A stretch of 19,927 nt of DNA, from assembly GCA_038257535.1 (NCBI GenBank), contig JBBSJE010000103.1:1-19927 (forward strand), read 5' to 3'. The DNA comes from JAGTJU01 sp038257535. Lineage in GTDB: Bacteria > Myxococcota_A > Polyangia > Fen-1088. Numbering within the stretch: position 1 is the first letter of the stretch; every line of letters starts with the position of its first letter. Shown one piece after another: positions 8,288 through 15,793 of the stretch. The position numbers and the translations under genes were made by a program. The notes beneath the pieces were generated by a model, which saw nothing but the letters and a program-made list of their open reading frames with translations, did not search any database and was not told the origin of the DNA.

Positions 8288-8847
8288 GCCGACTTGTCCT
8301 AATCGAACAATACGAAGCCATGGGGGGGCCAGAAGTAGGTGGTCGCGGCAATGACGGCTTCGAGGAGGGGCCAACCGATTCGGGAGAATACCGAATCGCC
8401 TACTGCAAGCGTCACGTGAGCCGCCGCTACCCTTTTTGGTCAAGCGTGCCTTGGGGGGCAGATCTGAAAGAGGAGGCGGGTGAAATCTGGGTGAAGGTTC
8501 GCAACACCTGGGAGCGGCTATCGCGGTACTCGCCTGCAACGAAGGAAGACATCGCTGAACGCCATAAAGAACTTTATCGCATCCGCGCCCTTCCAAGCTC
8601 GTGGGTATTTAACGACTTCGGGCATATGACGTGTTACCTCTACAAAGACCGGAACCGGAACGGCAAGCTGGACGGACAGGAGACAATCCACGGCGAATTC
8701 CTGCACACGACTCCCGAAACGGAGGCGGCCCATAAGATGGGAGAACGCGTAAGACTCGAGCCTTCCCATGGGTGCGTCCACCTCAAGCCTGCCGACATAG
8801 ACGACCCGCGGGTTTATGGTGAAGAACCGCAAAGTCATCGTCCATGA
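8284..8847 (+). CDS. L,D-transpeptidase (YkuD-type) catalytic segment, frameshifted at both ends
   Basis: The 187-residue frame carries the family's catalytic signature SHGCVHLKPADID, with His162 and the nucleophile Cys164. Upstream blocks are SSVPWG, SWVFNDFGHMTCYLYKD and IHGEFLHTTPE, typical of myxobacterial-style YkuD proteins. Such enzymes make 3-3 cross-links in peptidoglycan or attach proteins to it, outside the cytoplasmic membrane. No signal peptide is visible. Right after the Cys motif, at about 8800-8815, homology moves to the +1 frame, where RGFMVKNRKVIVHDY and VLEIHFYP continue to TGA 8960-8962. In this frame the last residues (EEPQSHRP) are therefore artefactual. The segment from 8216 and the segment to 8962 share one frame, so the two shifts cancel. 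The gene is either a pseudogene or carries two indel errors. Confidence 0.75.
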   Translation: MSRLVLIEQYEAMGGPEVGGRGNDGFEEGPTDSGEYRIAYCKRHVSRRYPFWSSVPWGADLKEEAGEIWVKVRNTWERLSRYSPATKEDIAERHKELYRIRALPSSWVFNDFGHMTCYLYKDRNRNGKLDGQETIHGEFLHTTPETEAAHKMGERVRLEPSHGCVHLKPADIDDPRVYGEEPQSHRP

Positions 8848-8962
8848 TTATAGCGTTCAAGCGCCCCTTTTCCCGATGGGGCCTCGCGGACGGGGAGTTC
8901 TCGAGATTCACTTCTATCCCAGGTCGCACCGACTTTTCGTCGTGAACCGACTCAATCGATGA
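8816..8962 (+). pseudogene. Displaced 3' end of the L,D-transpeptidase gene
   Basis: In the frame starting at 8816 the sequence encodes MVKNRKVIVHDYSVQAPLFP, then GPRGRGVLEIHFYPRSHRLFVV and a TGA stop. This is what should follow the HGCVHLKPADID motif in YkuD-like proteins (an RGxxxxGNxVIVHxY block, then an FEVHFFP-like strand). Its stop overlaps the next gene's ATG as ATGA (8959-8962), a normal operon junction. That supports it as the real end of the transpeptidase gene. Confidence 0.6.
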
Positions 8963-9534
8963 CAGTCGCATCGCGAATCGGCCTGGTGCTCACGTTGCTC
9001 GCACCCGTGACTTTCGCCGTCACTTGCAATAGGACGGCCGCGGGCCCAGAGTCCGAGAAACCGCGGCTTCCTCCTGGCGATGTTGACACAAGGAAGAGTT
9101 CAGAAGACTTCAAAACTTTAAGAACGATTCAAGAACTTGCAGCGCTTCTCTGGCAGAACCTGGTTGCCGGAATCTCTCCAAAGGAACTGGCCGTGAAGCT
9201 TGGCGCCCGCCTTTTGCAAACGTCGCCGACAACTTGGGAGATTGAAGGACATGGGCTGGACGCCAGAATCGACCTGGGATCGAGCGGCGATAGGGACGCG
9301 GCCGAGTGGGTTATTGTTGTTCCCGGACCTCGGGCGGGGGTGCTCCTCTCAGAACTGCAAACCGCCGTTGGGGTTGGCTACCGAATGCTTCCGCCAGGAA
9401 AGACAAGCATCGCGGTTTTCCAGGGCGTGGCGGACGCTTCGACGGTTTCCCCCTACTTTGCAGCCCACTTGCTTTCGTCGAAAGCGTCGCCCGAAGCGGT
9501 CGTAACACGACTGAACTTCCAACGCGAACCTTAA
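8959..9534 (+). CDS. Exported protein of unknown function
   Basis: The 191-residue product has an N-terminal hydrophobic segment (RIGLVLTLLAPVTFAVTC). It is followed by Asn-Arg-Thr and a Pro/Glu-rich linker, so it is exported and may be a lipoprotein at the Cys, although VTC is a poor lipobox. The rest is predicted as a helix (TLRTIQELAALLWQNLVAGI, then SPKELAVKLGARL) followed by alternating beta segments (TTWEIEGHGLDARIDLG, EWVIVVPGPRAGVLLSEL). I do not recognise the family. Its ATG overlaps the stop of the L,D-transpeptidase 3' segment by ATGA, so it was probably translated together with it and may act with it at the cell wall. That functional link rests only on position. Confidence 0.7.
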   Translation: MTVASRIGLVLTLLAPVTFAVTCNRTAAGPESEKPRLPPGDVDTRKSSEDFKTLRTIQELAALLWQNLVAGISPKELAVKLGARLLQTSPTTWEIEGHGLDARIDLGSSGDRDAAEWVIVVPGPRAGVLLSELQTAVGVGYRMLPPGKTSIAVFQGVADASTVSPYFAAHLLSSKASPEAVVTRLNFQREP

Positions 9535-9677
9535 CGTTTTTACAGTACTCCTAATCATGCGCCGCGGGCGAAGTGGGACGAGACTGAAACTATGTCGCGC
9601 TGCATTTAGAAACCCTCATTGACGGGCCCCATGTAACGTAGGCTAGAGTTAGCCCTCCTTAACGAAAGAGGTCCAAA

Positions 9678-10883
9678 ATGAAGAAGCTTCATTGTGCTCC
9701 GCCATTGCTGGCCATCAGCTCGTCAGTCTGCTCAGTGTTCCTATTCGCAACGCTCTCTTTGGGATGTAGCTCCAAAAGCGACAACTCAGACGGCGCTGGA
9801 GGCGAGGGCGGCGATGATGGTGGCGGCGAGGGTGGTGGCGGCGAGGGTGGCGCTGCCGGCGAGGGTAGCGGCGGCGGTGGTGGCAGCGGCGGTAAGGGTG
9901 GAGTTGGCGGATCGGGCGGCAACAACGGCGGCACTGGAGGGGCCGCAGGTTCTGGCGGTACAGCCGGTGGCTCGGGTGGTGGAGCGGGGGGCGCAGGTGG
10001 TGCCACCTTCGGAAATCCTCTGGAAGGAAATCCTCAGGCAGCCAAGGTCGAGGGTCGGATGGGATTCGATTCCGAAGGCCCACTTTGGATCGCCGACGGA
10101 GGGTATCTGTTATTTTCCGATGTCGACAACGCCAAGATCTGGAAGTTGGAGCCAGAGAAGCCGGCCGCGATGCGGTTTACGGAATTCACCAACTACAAAG
10201 CCAATACGAGGACCAATGGATTGGCTCTGGATACGGCAGGCAACCTGCTGGTTTGTGAACGACACACGGGCAAGGTTGGCAAGATGAAGCTTCCCTCCGG
10301 CGACAAATCTTTTCTTGCCGATAAGTTCAACAACCAACCCTTTCGGGCGCCAAATGACATCGTTTCGGGGAAAAACGGCAACACCTACTTCACGGACCCA
10401 GAGTGGTGCAGCAACTCAGCAGCTAACCCTTGCTCGGGTTCCACGCTGCCCGTTGGAGCCTATCGCGTCGACAAGGCCGGAACAGTCCACTTGATTACCA
10501 CGGGCGCCGAGAAGCCACAGAATCCCAATGGCATTGCGCTGTCACCAGATGAGCGGACACTTTACATCGGCGATGATAAGGGCAAGAAGGTTTGGAAATA
10601 CGCGGTTACCGCCGAAGGTGCAACGGGCGCAGGTTCTGAGTTCATCTTGAACCTCAACGTTCCCGATGGCATTGCCATCGACAATGCTGGCAATATTTAT
10701 GTCGCAGACCAGGGCGCAAAGGCCATCTTGGTTTACAAGCCAGACGGCACAAAACTAGGTGACATCAAAGTTGAAAATAGTCCCAGCAACGCGTCGTTTG
10801 GTGGATCGGATTTCAAAACTCTATTCATCACTGCAAAACCTTTCATCTACTCTGTGAAACTCAGCGTTCCGGGTATCCCATAG
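9678..10883 (+). CDS. SMP-30/gluconolactonase-like beta-propeller lipoprotein
   Basis: ATG 9678 follows AAAGAGG at suitable spacing. The N-terminus is a lipoprotein signal ending in LSLGC (Cys30), then a Gly/Ser linker of about 75 residues (GGEGGDDGGGEGG-type) that would hold the domain off the membrane. From about residue 120 the sequence reads as an SMP-30/Gnl beta-propeller: GRMGFDSEGPLWIADGGYLLFSD, then NGLALDTAGNLLVCERHTGKV, APNDIVSGKNGNTYFTDPEWC, NPNGIALSPDERTLYIGD, and VPDGIAIDNAGNIYVADQG. The Glu of SEGPLW, the Asn of APNDI and the Asp of SPDE or GD fit the family's divalent-metal site. Family members are lactonases acting on sugar lactones. Substrate here is unknown. Hairpin 10904-10946 follows the stop. 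Confidence 0.87.
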   Translation: MKKLHCAPPLLAISSSVCSVFLFATLSLGCSSKSDNSDGAGGEGGDDGGGEGGGGEGGAAGEGSGGGGGSGGKGGVGGSGGNNGGTGGAAGSGGTAGGSGGGAGGAGGATFGNPLEGNPQAAKVEGRMGFDSEGPLWIADGGYLLFSDVDNAKIWKLEPEKPAAMRFTEFTNYKANTRTNGLALDTAGNLLVCERHTGKVGKMKLPSGDKSFLADKFNNQPFRAPNDIVSGKNGNTYFTDPEWCSNSAANPCSGSTLPVGAYRVDKAGTVHLITTGAEKPQNPNGIALSPDERTLYIGDDKGKKVWKYAVTAEGATGAGSEFILNLNVPDGIAIDNAGNIYVADQGAKAILVYKPDGTKLGDIKVENSPSNASFGGSDFKTLFITAKPFIYSVKLSVPGIP

Positions 10884-11281
10884 TAAACACGACGTAGGCA
10901 GAATGCCGCGCGGTTGCAGTTTGGCTTTGCCAATGAACGCGCGGCAGTCTGTCGCCGCTACTGCGGATTGGGGATGGGCATCGGTCTTATCTTGCACGTA
11001 TCTGGGTCGCCCTATGCTGGCCACCCACGGCGAGCTCAATCCAATCGTTAGATTTCGCTTCTTGCTGGGGGGTAGCGCTTTTGCTGTCTCCATAACAGAT
11101 TGGTCGACACCAAGCTGGCCTTGGCGCGAGGCTCCGTGTCACTGCGTGCGTTGCGAGACGACGCTCCGAGAGCACGTTTGCCACACCAATTACGTCCCCA
11201 GGCGAGCGAACCTTCGAGGTTCGCATTCCTGACTACAACCCTGCGCACGCATTCCGTTCGCGAGCAAGCTGGTCTCCGTCC
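10884..11281. other. Intergenic stretch between convergent genes, no gene seen
   Basis: Apart from the hairpin at 10904-10946 I see nothing supportable. Short frames exist on both strands, for example 10903-11232 (+) and 10987-11226 (-), but none has a ribosome-binding site or a recognisable domain. Composition is less GC3-biased than in the flanking genes, in keeping with non-coding or relic DNA. Confidence 0.5.
10904..10946. terminator. Long hairpin after the SMP-30-like gene
   Basis: TGCCGCGCG (10904-10912) and CGCGCGGCA (10938-10946) are perfectly complementary. Inside the loop a second stem forms, TTGGC/GCCAA (10921-10925 and 10929-10933). It begins 21 nt past the stop codon. No U-tract follows on either strand, so it may mark a 3' end by stabilising RNA rather than by classic intrinsic termination. 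Confidence 0.45.
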
Positions 11282-11728
11282 TCAACGCACACAACGCACT
11301 TGGCTCGTGTTGCTCACGACGACGTCGTACGCGTCGCCCTTGTTGAAATGGACGAGCCACGCGCTAATGCTACTGCCCGCCACCGCGGAGGACGTCCAAA
11401 AATATGTAGCTGGGGTGCCTGGGAAGGCAGCTGTGTCTATCGCAGGGTCGCTTTTGGTAAGATCTACAATGGTCAACAGTTCCTTCACGCTCGGCAAGCG
11501 GAAGTTGGCTCCCACCGTGGGGCAATAGGCTTTGGCATCGGCCCATGTTTTCCCTACGGGAGCTACCCCACGCTGCCACGTTAGTCCTGTTTTGCCGTCA
11601 ATAACTTCGGTGGCACTAATGGTAAAACGTGGAGCCGGATAGCAGGGCAGGACCGCGCTGGCCACCGACGCAGGCATGGTCGTCATTGCGGCTGCAAAGC
11701 TTGCGGCCGCATATACTGATTTATTCAC
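11282..11728 (-). CDS. Secreted stand-alone DUF1566 (Lcl C-terminal-like) domain protein
   Basis: The GTG at 11728 follows AAGGAG at about 5 nt and is preferred to the out-of-frame ATG beside it. The 148-residue product has a signal peptide (MNKSVYAAASFAAAMTTMPA, then SVASA). A DUF1566-type domain follows: LTWQRGVAPVGKTWADAKAYC, FRLPSVKELLTIVDLTKSDPAID, FPGTPATYFWTSSAVAG and a C-terminal VRCVR. The domain is related to the Legionella Lcl C-terminal region and to formylglycine-generating-enzyme-like folds, and is usually extracellular. The same domain ends the neighbouring Cys-rich lipoprotein, and both genes share an identical 21-bp 3' end (11279-11299 and 11823-11843). It may have arisen by partial duplication of that gene. 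Its ligand is unknown. Confidence 0.8.
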   Translation of the reverse strand: MNKSVYAAASFAAAMTTMPASVASAVLPCYPAPRFTISATEVIDGKTGLTWQRGVAPVGKTWADAKAYCPTVGANFRLPSVKELLTIVDLTKSDPAIDTAAFPGTPATYFWTSSAVAGSSISAWLVHFNKGDAYDVVVSNTSQVRCVR

Positions 11729-11825
11729 ATTATCTCCTTGTCGTTAGGGTCGTTCCAAGGGGCGCACGCGTTCACTTGTTTCAGTGGCTGATTTTAAATG
11801 TCGAATCGTAAAATGGCCGCGTTCC

Positions 11826-13601
11826 TCAACGCACACAACGCACCCGGCTCGTAATGCTCACGGGGTTGCTGCCGGTGTAGCCGCTGTCGAAATAGACGTA
11901 CCACGCGTAGGAGGGATTGCCCGCCACCGCGGAAGACGCCCAAAACCAAACCCCGGGTGTGTTAGGAAATACCGCAGTGTCGATGCTCGGGCTGCTCCTC
12001 GTGAAATCAACCAAAGAATACAATTCAACCAACGTAGGCAGGCGCCAGCCACCACCTTTGTCTGCGCAATATTTGATCGCGTTCGGCTGGGTGAACGTCG
12101 CCGTGCTGATGGGTTGCTCCCACACCAGCTTGGTCACGTTGTCTGTCACAAAGCCAGCACCAGATGTGTACGAGGCCGGATTTGGCAGCCCCGCAGATGC
12201 CGGATTCGGCATGGCAAACCCATCGCAGGTGCACACGTACTTTTGACAACTGCCACCTGCACCGCAAACGCCAGTGTTCCCGCACGAAGCTGCGCCTTGA
12301 TCCACGCACATGTTCAACGGGTCAGGCTGCCCCGCGGCCACCGCGCTGCAGGTGCCTGCGCCATTCAAGTCACAGCGTTGGCAGCTTCCGCAACTGGGGG
12401 TGCTACAACAAACCCCGCTCACGCAGTTTCCTGAGGCACAACGCCCCGACCCGCAGGCCACGCCATTACTAAGCTTCGGTACGCACGTCCCGTTTGAACA
12501 AAACAGCGAAGCCAATGCACAATCGGAATCGGTGCTGCACGAGCCCTTGCATTGCGTGCTGCTAAGGCACGTCAGGTTGTTGGGGCATGCCGCCGCCGTT
12601 GGCTTCATGCATGTACCTTTGCCATCGCACTTGCTTGCAGCCGTGTAAGTTGCCGTAGAGCAACTTTCGCCCGCCCCGCACGGCTTACCGCTTTCATAGT
12701 ACGCACAGGCCCCGCTGCCGTCGCAACGCCCCGTAGTGCCGCAAGGCGTGCCCGGCGCTTGGTCCTGGCACATGCCTTTGGGATCGAGCGTCCCGCCCAT
12801 CACCGGGCTGCAGGTTCCGGCCCCGTTGAGATTGCATGCTTGGCAACTGCCGCAGCTCGCGTTGCCGCAACAGACGCCATCAACGCAATTCCCTGATGTG
12901 CAGGCATTGCCCTTCCCCGCGACGCATTTCATACCATTCGCCAACTTTTGTTGGCAGACCGTGCCTTCGCAATAGAGGGTATTGAACCCACAGTCTGCAT
13001 CTTGCGCGCACGAACCTTTGCACATCCCCTCGCCACAAACCAATCCGTTGGGGCAATCGCCAGCCGCGGCATTCACGCACCTGCCCGCGCCATCGCAAAA
13101 ACTTTGCGGCGTATATTTTGCGTTCTTGCAGCTTGGCGGCGCGCCGCACGTTTCGGTTTTTGCGGCAAGTTCGCATTCGCCATTCATATCGCAAAGGCCG
13201 CTGATGCCGCATGGAGGGTCCTTGATACAGCGACCATGCGGTTCCGGCGCATTCGCAGGTACCCGGCTGCAAATGCCTTCCTTGCCAAGCAGATTGCAGG
13301 CGTGGCACTTACTGTTGCAAGCCGTGTCACAACACACACCGTCTACGCATTGCCCCGTAGCGCATTCGCTATCGAGGTTGCATTTATCAAGCGATGATGC
13401 CGCATCGGGCGGTTGCACCATCGGTAGAGCATCGGTGTCCGGTAGCGCATCAAAATTCTCAGGCAGCCCACCATCCCCCGCCCCTCCGCCTCCGCCGCTG
13501 CCACCAGCGTCGGTCTGTACGCCCGAACCTTTGAGCTCGGAGCAGGCGACCGTTACGGTGCAGATCACAAGCAAAAACAATTTCGATGAAGAAATGGCCA
13601 T
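11826..13601 (-). CDS. Cys-rich triple-module lipoprotein with C-terminal DUF1566 domain
   Basis: The product has 591 residues from ATG 13601. The N-terminus (MAISSSKLFLLVICTVTVAC) is a lipoprotein signal with Cys20, then a Gly/Asp-rich linker. Three long Cys-rich modules of about 110-130 residues follow. Each opens with a GNC/GQC-VDGVCC-type motif (CATGQCVDGVCC, CTSGNCVDGVCC, CASGNCVSGVCC), continues with a CxxC-ACNLNGAGTC-like block, then a C-G-GxCDGxGxC stretch, CPN-L-C and CKGSC-xDxDC. The last ~100 residues are a DUF1566 domain (LVWEQPISTATFTQP, WRLPTLVELYSLVDFTRSSPSIDT, WFWASSAVAG, VRCVR). The dense paired Cys imply disulfides and an extracellular location. The frame extends upstream to 13718, but that part overlaps the previous gene and lacks a signal peptide. 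It starts 22 bp after the TPR/PEGA gene, so they form a likely operon. Function is unknown; adhesion is only a guess. Confidence 0.85.
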   Translation of the reverse strand: MAISSSKLFLLVICTVTVACSELKGSGVQTDAGGSGGGGGAGDGGLPENFDALPDTDALPMVQPPDAASSLDKCNLDSECATGQCVDGVCCDTACNSKCHACNLLGKEGICSRVPANAPEPHGRCIKDPPCGISGLCDMNGECELAAKTETCGAPPSCKNAKYTPQSFCDGAGRCVNAAAGDCPNGLVCGEGMCKGSCAQDADCGFNTLYCEGTVCQQKLANGMKCVAGKGNACTSGNCVDGVCCGNASCGSCQACNLNGAGTCSPVMGGTLDPKGMCQDQAPGTPCGTTGRCDGSGACAYYESGKPCGAGESCSTATYTAASKCDGKGTCMKPTAAACPNNLTCLSSTQCKGSCSTDSDCALASLFCSNGTCVPKLSNGVACGSGRCASGNCVSGVCCSTPSCGSCQRCDLNGAGTCSAVAAGQPDPLNMCVDQGAASCGNTGVCGAGGSCQKYVCTCDGFAMPNPASAGLPNPASYTSGAGFVTDNVTKLVWEQPISTATFTQPNAIKYCADKGGGWRLPTLVELYSLVDFTRSSPSIDTAVFPNTPGVWFWASSAVAGNPSYAWYVYFDSGYTGSNPVSITSRVRCVR

Positions 13602-13623
13602 GAGTCGTTTTCGGTCCTTCAGT

Positions 13624-14640
13624 TCAAAAGGTTGCGAAGCAAGTGCCGCCGGCGAGAAGTGGGACGCAGCCGAAGTGAGCAGTGGTCGTTTCGTCGGAAG
13701 GTGCCTCAGGGCGTGCAAGAAGCCACATCGTAAGGCCGGCGCCAGCGAGCACGCCCGCGCTTACGTAACCGATCACCATGCGCGTTCCGCCGCTGTCGAA
13801 TTGGTCGGCGTAGGCTTCACACCGCGTGCCGCCAAGAATGACGCCATTGGCCTTGTCACACGCGTTGTCCGGCGACGCGAAGTCGCTGGCCGCAGATTCC
13901 CGCTGCAAATGCCCGTGGATTCCTAAGCCTAGAGCCAGTACAGACACGCCCCACGCTGCGTAAGCGCCGATTCGTAAGCCTCGTCCAGAGCTGTGATCAG
14001 TATGCGCTGGCAGCGCGGGCGTAGAAGGTGTCGCGTCTTCGCCTGCAGGCGATTGTTGTTGAGGGGTTTGGCCCACCAGCGCAGGGTCGGACTCTAAGGT
14101 GACTTCGATGGCCACCGATTCTCCCGCGTTTACGACCCTCTCAATCTGTTTCCGTCGATGGCCAGCCGCTGTCACCGAGATGATGGCCTTGCCAGCGACG
14201 ATGCGCATGGGAATTGCGGAGGGGAGGACCCCCGCCACCTGCTCATTGATTCTCACGACTGCGCCCTCGGGAGCGCCAGTGACCGTCACGGTCGCCAGGC
14301 GGGAGCGCACCTCGTTCAATGACTGCTCTAGTATGGTGCGTTTTCGCTCGATCCAGGGGTCCGACGAAGCGAGCGCTTCAGCAAGATGCGCATCGGCATC
14401 CACCCATCGCTCCAGCGCCTGCTCACAAAGCCCCAGCTGGGCGGCGGCGCGCGCCGTATGAGCCAAATCGTAGGCCTGCTGGAAGCGTTCGACTGCCTCA
14501 GCATCTTTTCCCTTCTTCCGAAGCTCCACCCCTTGCCGGATCAGCAGTTCAGCAGGATCACCCGCCGCACCAGCATGGCGGCTGGTATTCGTGAAAGCCA
14601 CGATCAGAAGCGTGACGATCCATGTAACGCGCTTTGGCAC
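13624..14640 (-). CDS. TPR/PEGA-domain membrane protein
   Basis: I start it at GTG 14640, where a signal peptide begins (VPKRVTWIVTLLIVAFTNTS, then RHAGAAG). The frame is open to 14898, but the added residues do not look coding. The 338-residue product has a TPR-like helical region (AELLIRQGVELRKKGKDAEA, ERFQQAYDLAHTARAAAQLG, LCEQALERWVDADAHLAEAL). A PEGA domain follows (VTVTGAPEGAVVRINEQVAG, PMRIVAGKAIISVTAAGHR), then a Pro/Ser-rich linker and two hydrophobic segments at about residues 221-243 and 288-310. PEGA domains occur in surface and envelope proteins. This TPR-PEGA-TM layout recurs in myxobacterial genomes, usually without known function. It is followed at 22 bp by the Cys-rich lipoprotein gene, and upstream lies a broken paralogue. 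Confidence 0.8.
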   Translation of the reverse strand: MPKRVTWIVTLLIVAFTNTSRHAGAAGDPAELLIRQGVELRKKGKDAEAVERFQQAYDLAHTARAAAQLGLCEQALERWVDADAHLAEALASSDPWIERKRTILEQSLNEVRSRLATVTVTGAPEGAVVRINEQVAGVLPSAIPMRIVAGKAIISVTAAGHRRKQIERVVNAGESVAIEVTLESDPALVGQTPQQQSPAGEDATPSTPALPAHTDHSSGRGLRIGAYAAWGVSVLALGLGIHGHLQRESAASDFASPDNACDKANGVILGGTRCEAYADQFDSGGTRMVIGYVSAGVLAGAGLTMWLLARPEAPSDETTTAHFGCVPLLAGGTCFATF

Positions 14641-14898
14641 AGTGCGCCGTCTTGAATAGCATGTCTGCGCGAAAATGGCGAGATCGCGGATGGGTCGTAT
14701 GAAACGGACCTGCAGCTGGTGATCTGGGTAAAGAGTGCACGAGATAACGAACGGTTTTGGGGAAGGGAGGTTAGCAAAAATTAGAGTAAGGTTGGCGTGC
14801 TGCCAGGCGACGAGCACACAGAGCCTGTTGTCTCTGCAAGCTGTTTGGCCGTGGTTTGCGCCGATCATTGCTGCATGCCTAGATCCAAGGCTGTTCAC

Positions 14899-15591
14899 TT
14901 AAGCGCCACCCCTTTGGATGGTTCTGCCAAACGGGCATTTGCACTCCCTTGGATAGTGCCTGTCCTCCTGTGGGATGTAGGCGAACATCCGAAGTGCCGC
15001 GAGGTCATCGTCAATCTGTTTAAGAATGGGCTCGCCTGAAAGCATGGCGAGGAGCAGGTCGCCAGCCACGCGTAGGCAATCTGCTCGAACGACGCGTTGG
15101 CATCCAGGGGACGCTCCGCTTCTGCTTGAAGGAACGAGCCCAGAGCCATCCAGATCATCGCGGAGACGAGGGGCCTCCACCTTCCCGCGCCTGACACCCG
15201 CAATGCTCACAGATGCGTCATCCGGTGCACCCTCAATGTCAACGCGCACAAGTTGGCGCCTCACGTCCTGCAATGAGGCTTCTAGCGTTCCTCGCTGAGC
15301 ATTGATCCACGCATCTGTTTGCGAAACCAATGACTCCGCCAGGTGCCCCTCCGCCTCCAACCACATTTCCAGCGCCTGCTCGCATAGCCCCAACTGCGCC
15401 GCCGCACGAGCGCGACGACTTGTTTCGTAAGCCTCGCGAAAGTAGGGCAGCGCCCCCTTGTTGTCGTTCTTCCGTCGCTTATCAACGCCTTTGCGGATTA
15501 AGACCTCAATGGGATCGGCAGCTTGCGCGAGCGGTGCTCCCACCAAAGTCGCACTAAGAACGCCAAGCAAAATAACACTGGCCAACCTCAT
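14899..15591 (-). CDS. Degraded paralogue of the TPR/PEGA protein
   Basis: Residues 1-130 parallel the neighbouring 13624-14640 product: a signal peptide (MRLASVILLGVLSATLVGAP, then LAQA), DPIEVLIRKGVDKRRKNDNK, RARAAAQLGLCEQALEMWLEAEGHLAESL, and VDIEGAPDDASVSIAG, the start of a PEGA domain. After that the similarity stops. The remaining ~95 residues are Arg/Cys/Pro-rich with no domain, and the linker and both TM segments are missing. A shifted frame near 15130-15160 (minus strand) reads WMALGSFLQAEAE, which resembles the next PEGA strand, so a frameshift inside PEGA is possible. I regard the gene as truncated and decaying, although a short secreted TPR protein could still be made. Confidence 0.6.
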   Translation of the reverse strand: MRLASVILLGVLSATLVGAPLAQAADPIEVLIRKGVDKRRKNDNKGALPYFREAYETSRRARAAAQLGLCEQALEMWLEAEGHLAESLVSQTDAWINAQRGTLEASLQDVRRQLVRVDIEGAPDDASVSIAGVRRGKVEAPRLRDDLDGSGLVPSSRSGASPGCQRVVRADCLRVAGDLLLAMLSGEPILKQIDDDLAALRMFAYIPQEDRHYPRECKCPFGRTIQRGGA

Positions 15592-15721
15592 GACGCCGCA
15601 TGTCTGACACGGGTGGGCCGATGCGGCCAGGTCATGAAGAACGGAGCGAATTTTTCCGCGCGGCCCCCAATTTGCCTTATTTCGTAGCCGTTCCGCGTGG
15701 CGATCCGATTACTTGGCAACC

Positions 15722-15736
15722 CGGGCCAAGGGCCCG
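15722..15736. terminator. Small GC hairpin between two minus-strand genes
   Basis: CGGGCC (15722-15727) and GGCCCG (15731-15736) pair around a 3-nt loop, about 58 bp past the stop of the tail-anchored protein gene. There is no U-tract on the minus strand. It may be a weak terminator. Confidence 0.25.
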
Positions 15737-15793
15737 ATTTATGACGGACCACGTCGTACTATAAATACTTTCGAAGGACCGTTCGAGCTAAGG

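Noticed and set aside
10903..11232. Plus-strand frame with a hydrophobic segment and an ELNPIVRF motif
   Set aside because: The ELNP motif faintly recalls small membrane proteins of the DUF5658 type, but the rest does not fit, there is no ribosome-binding site, and it begins inside the hairpin.
12982..13926. Long plus-strand frame over the Cys-rich and PEGA genes
   Set aside because: It is antisense to two supported genes, has no start signal, and its composition mirrors the Cys codons on the other strand.
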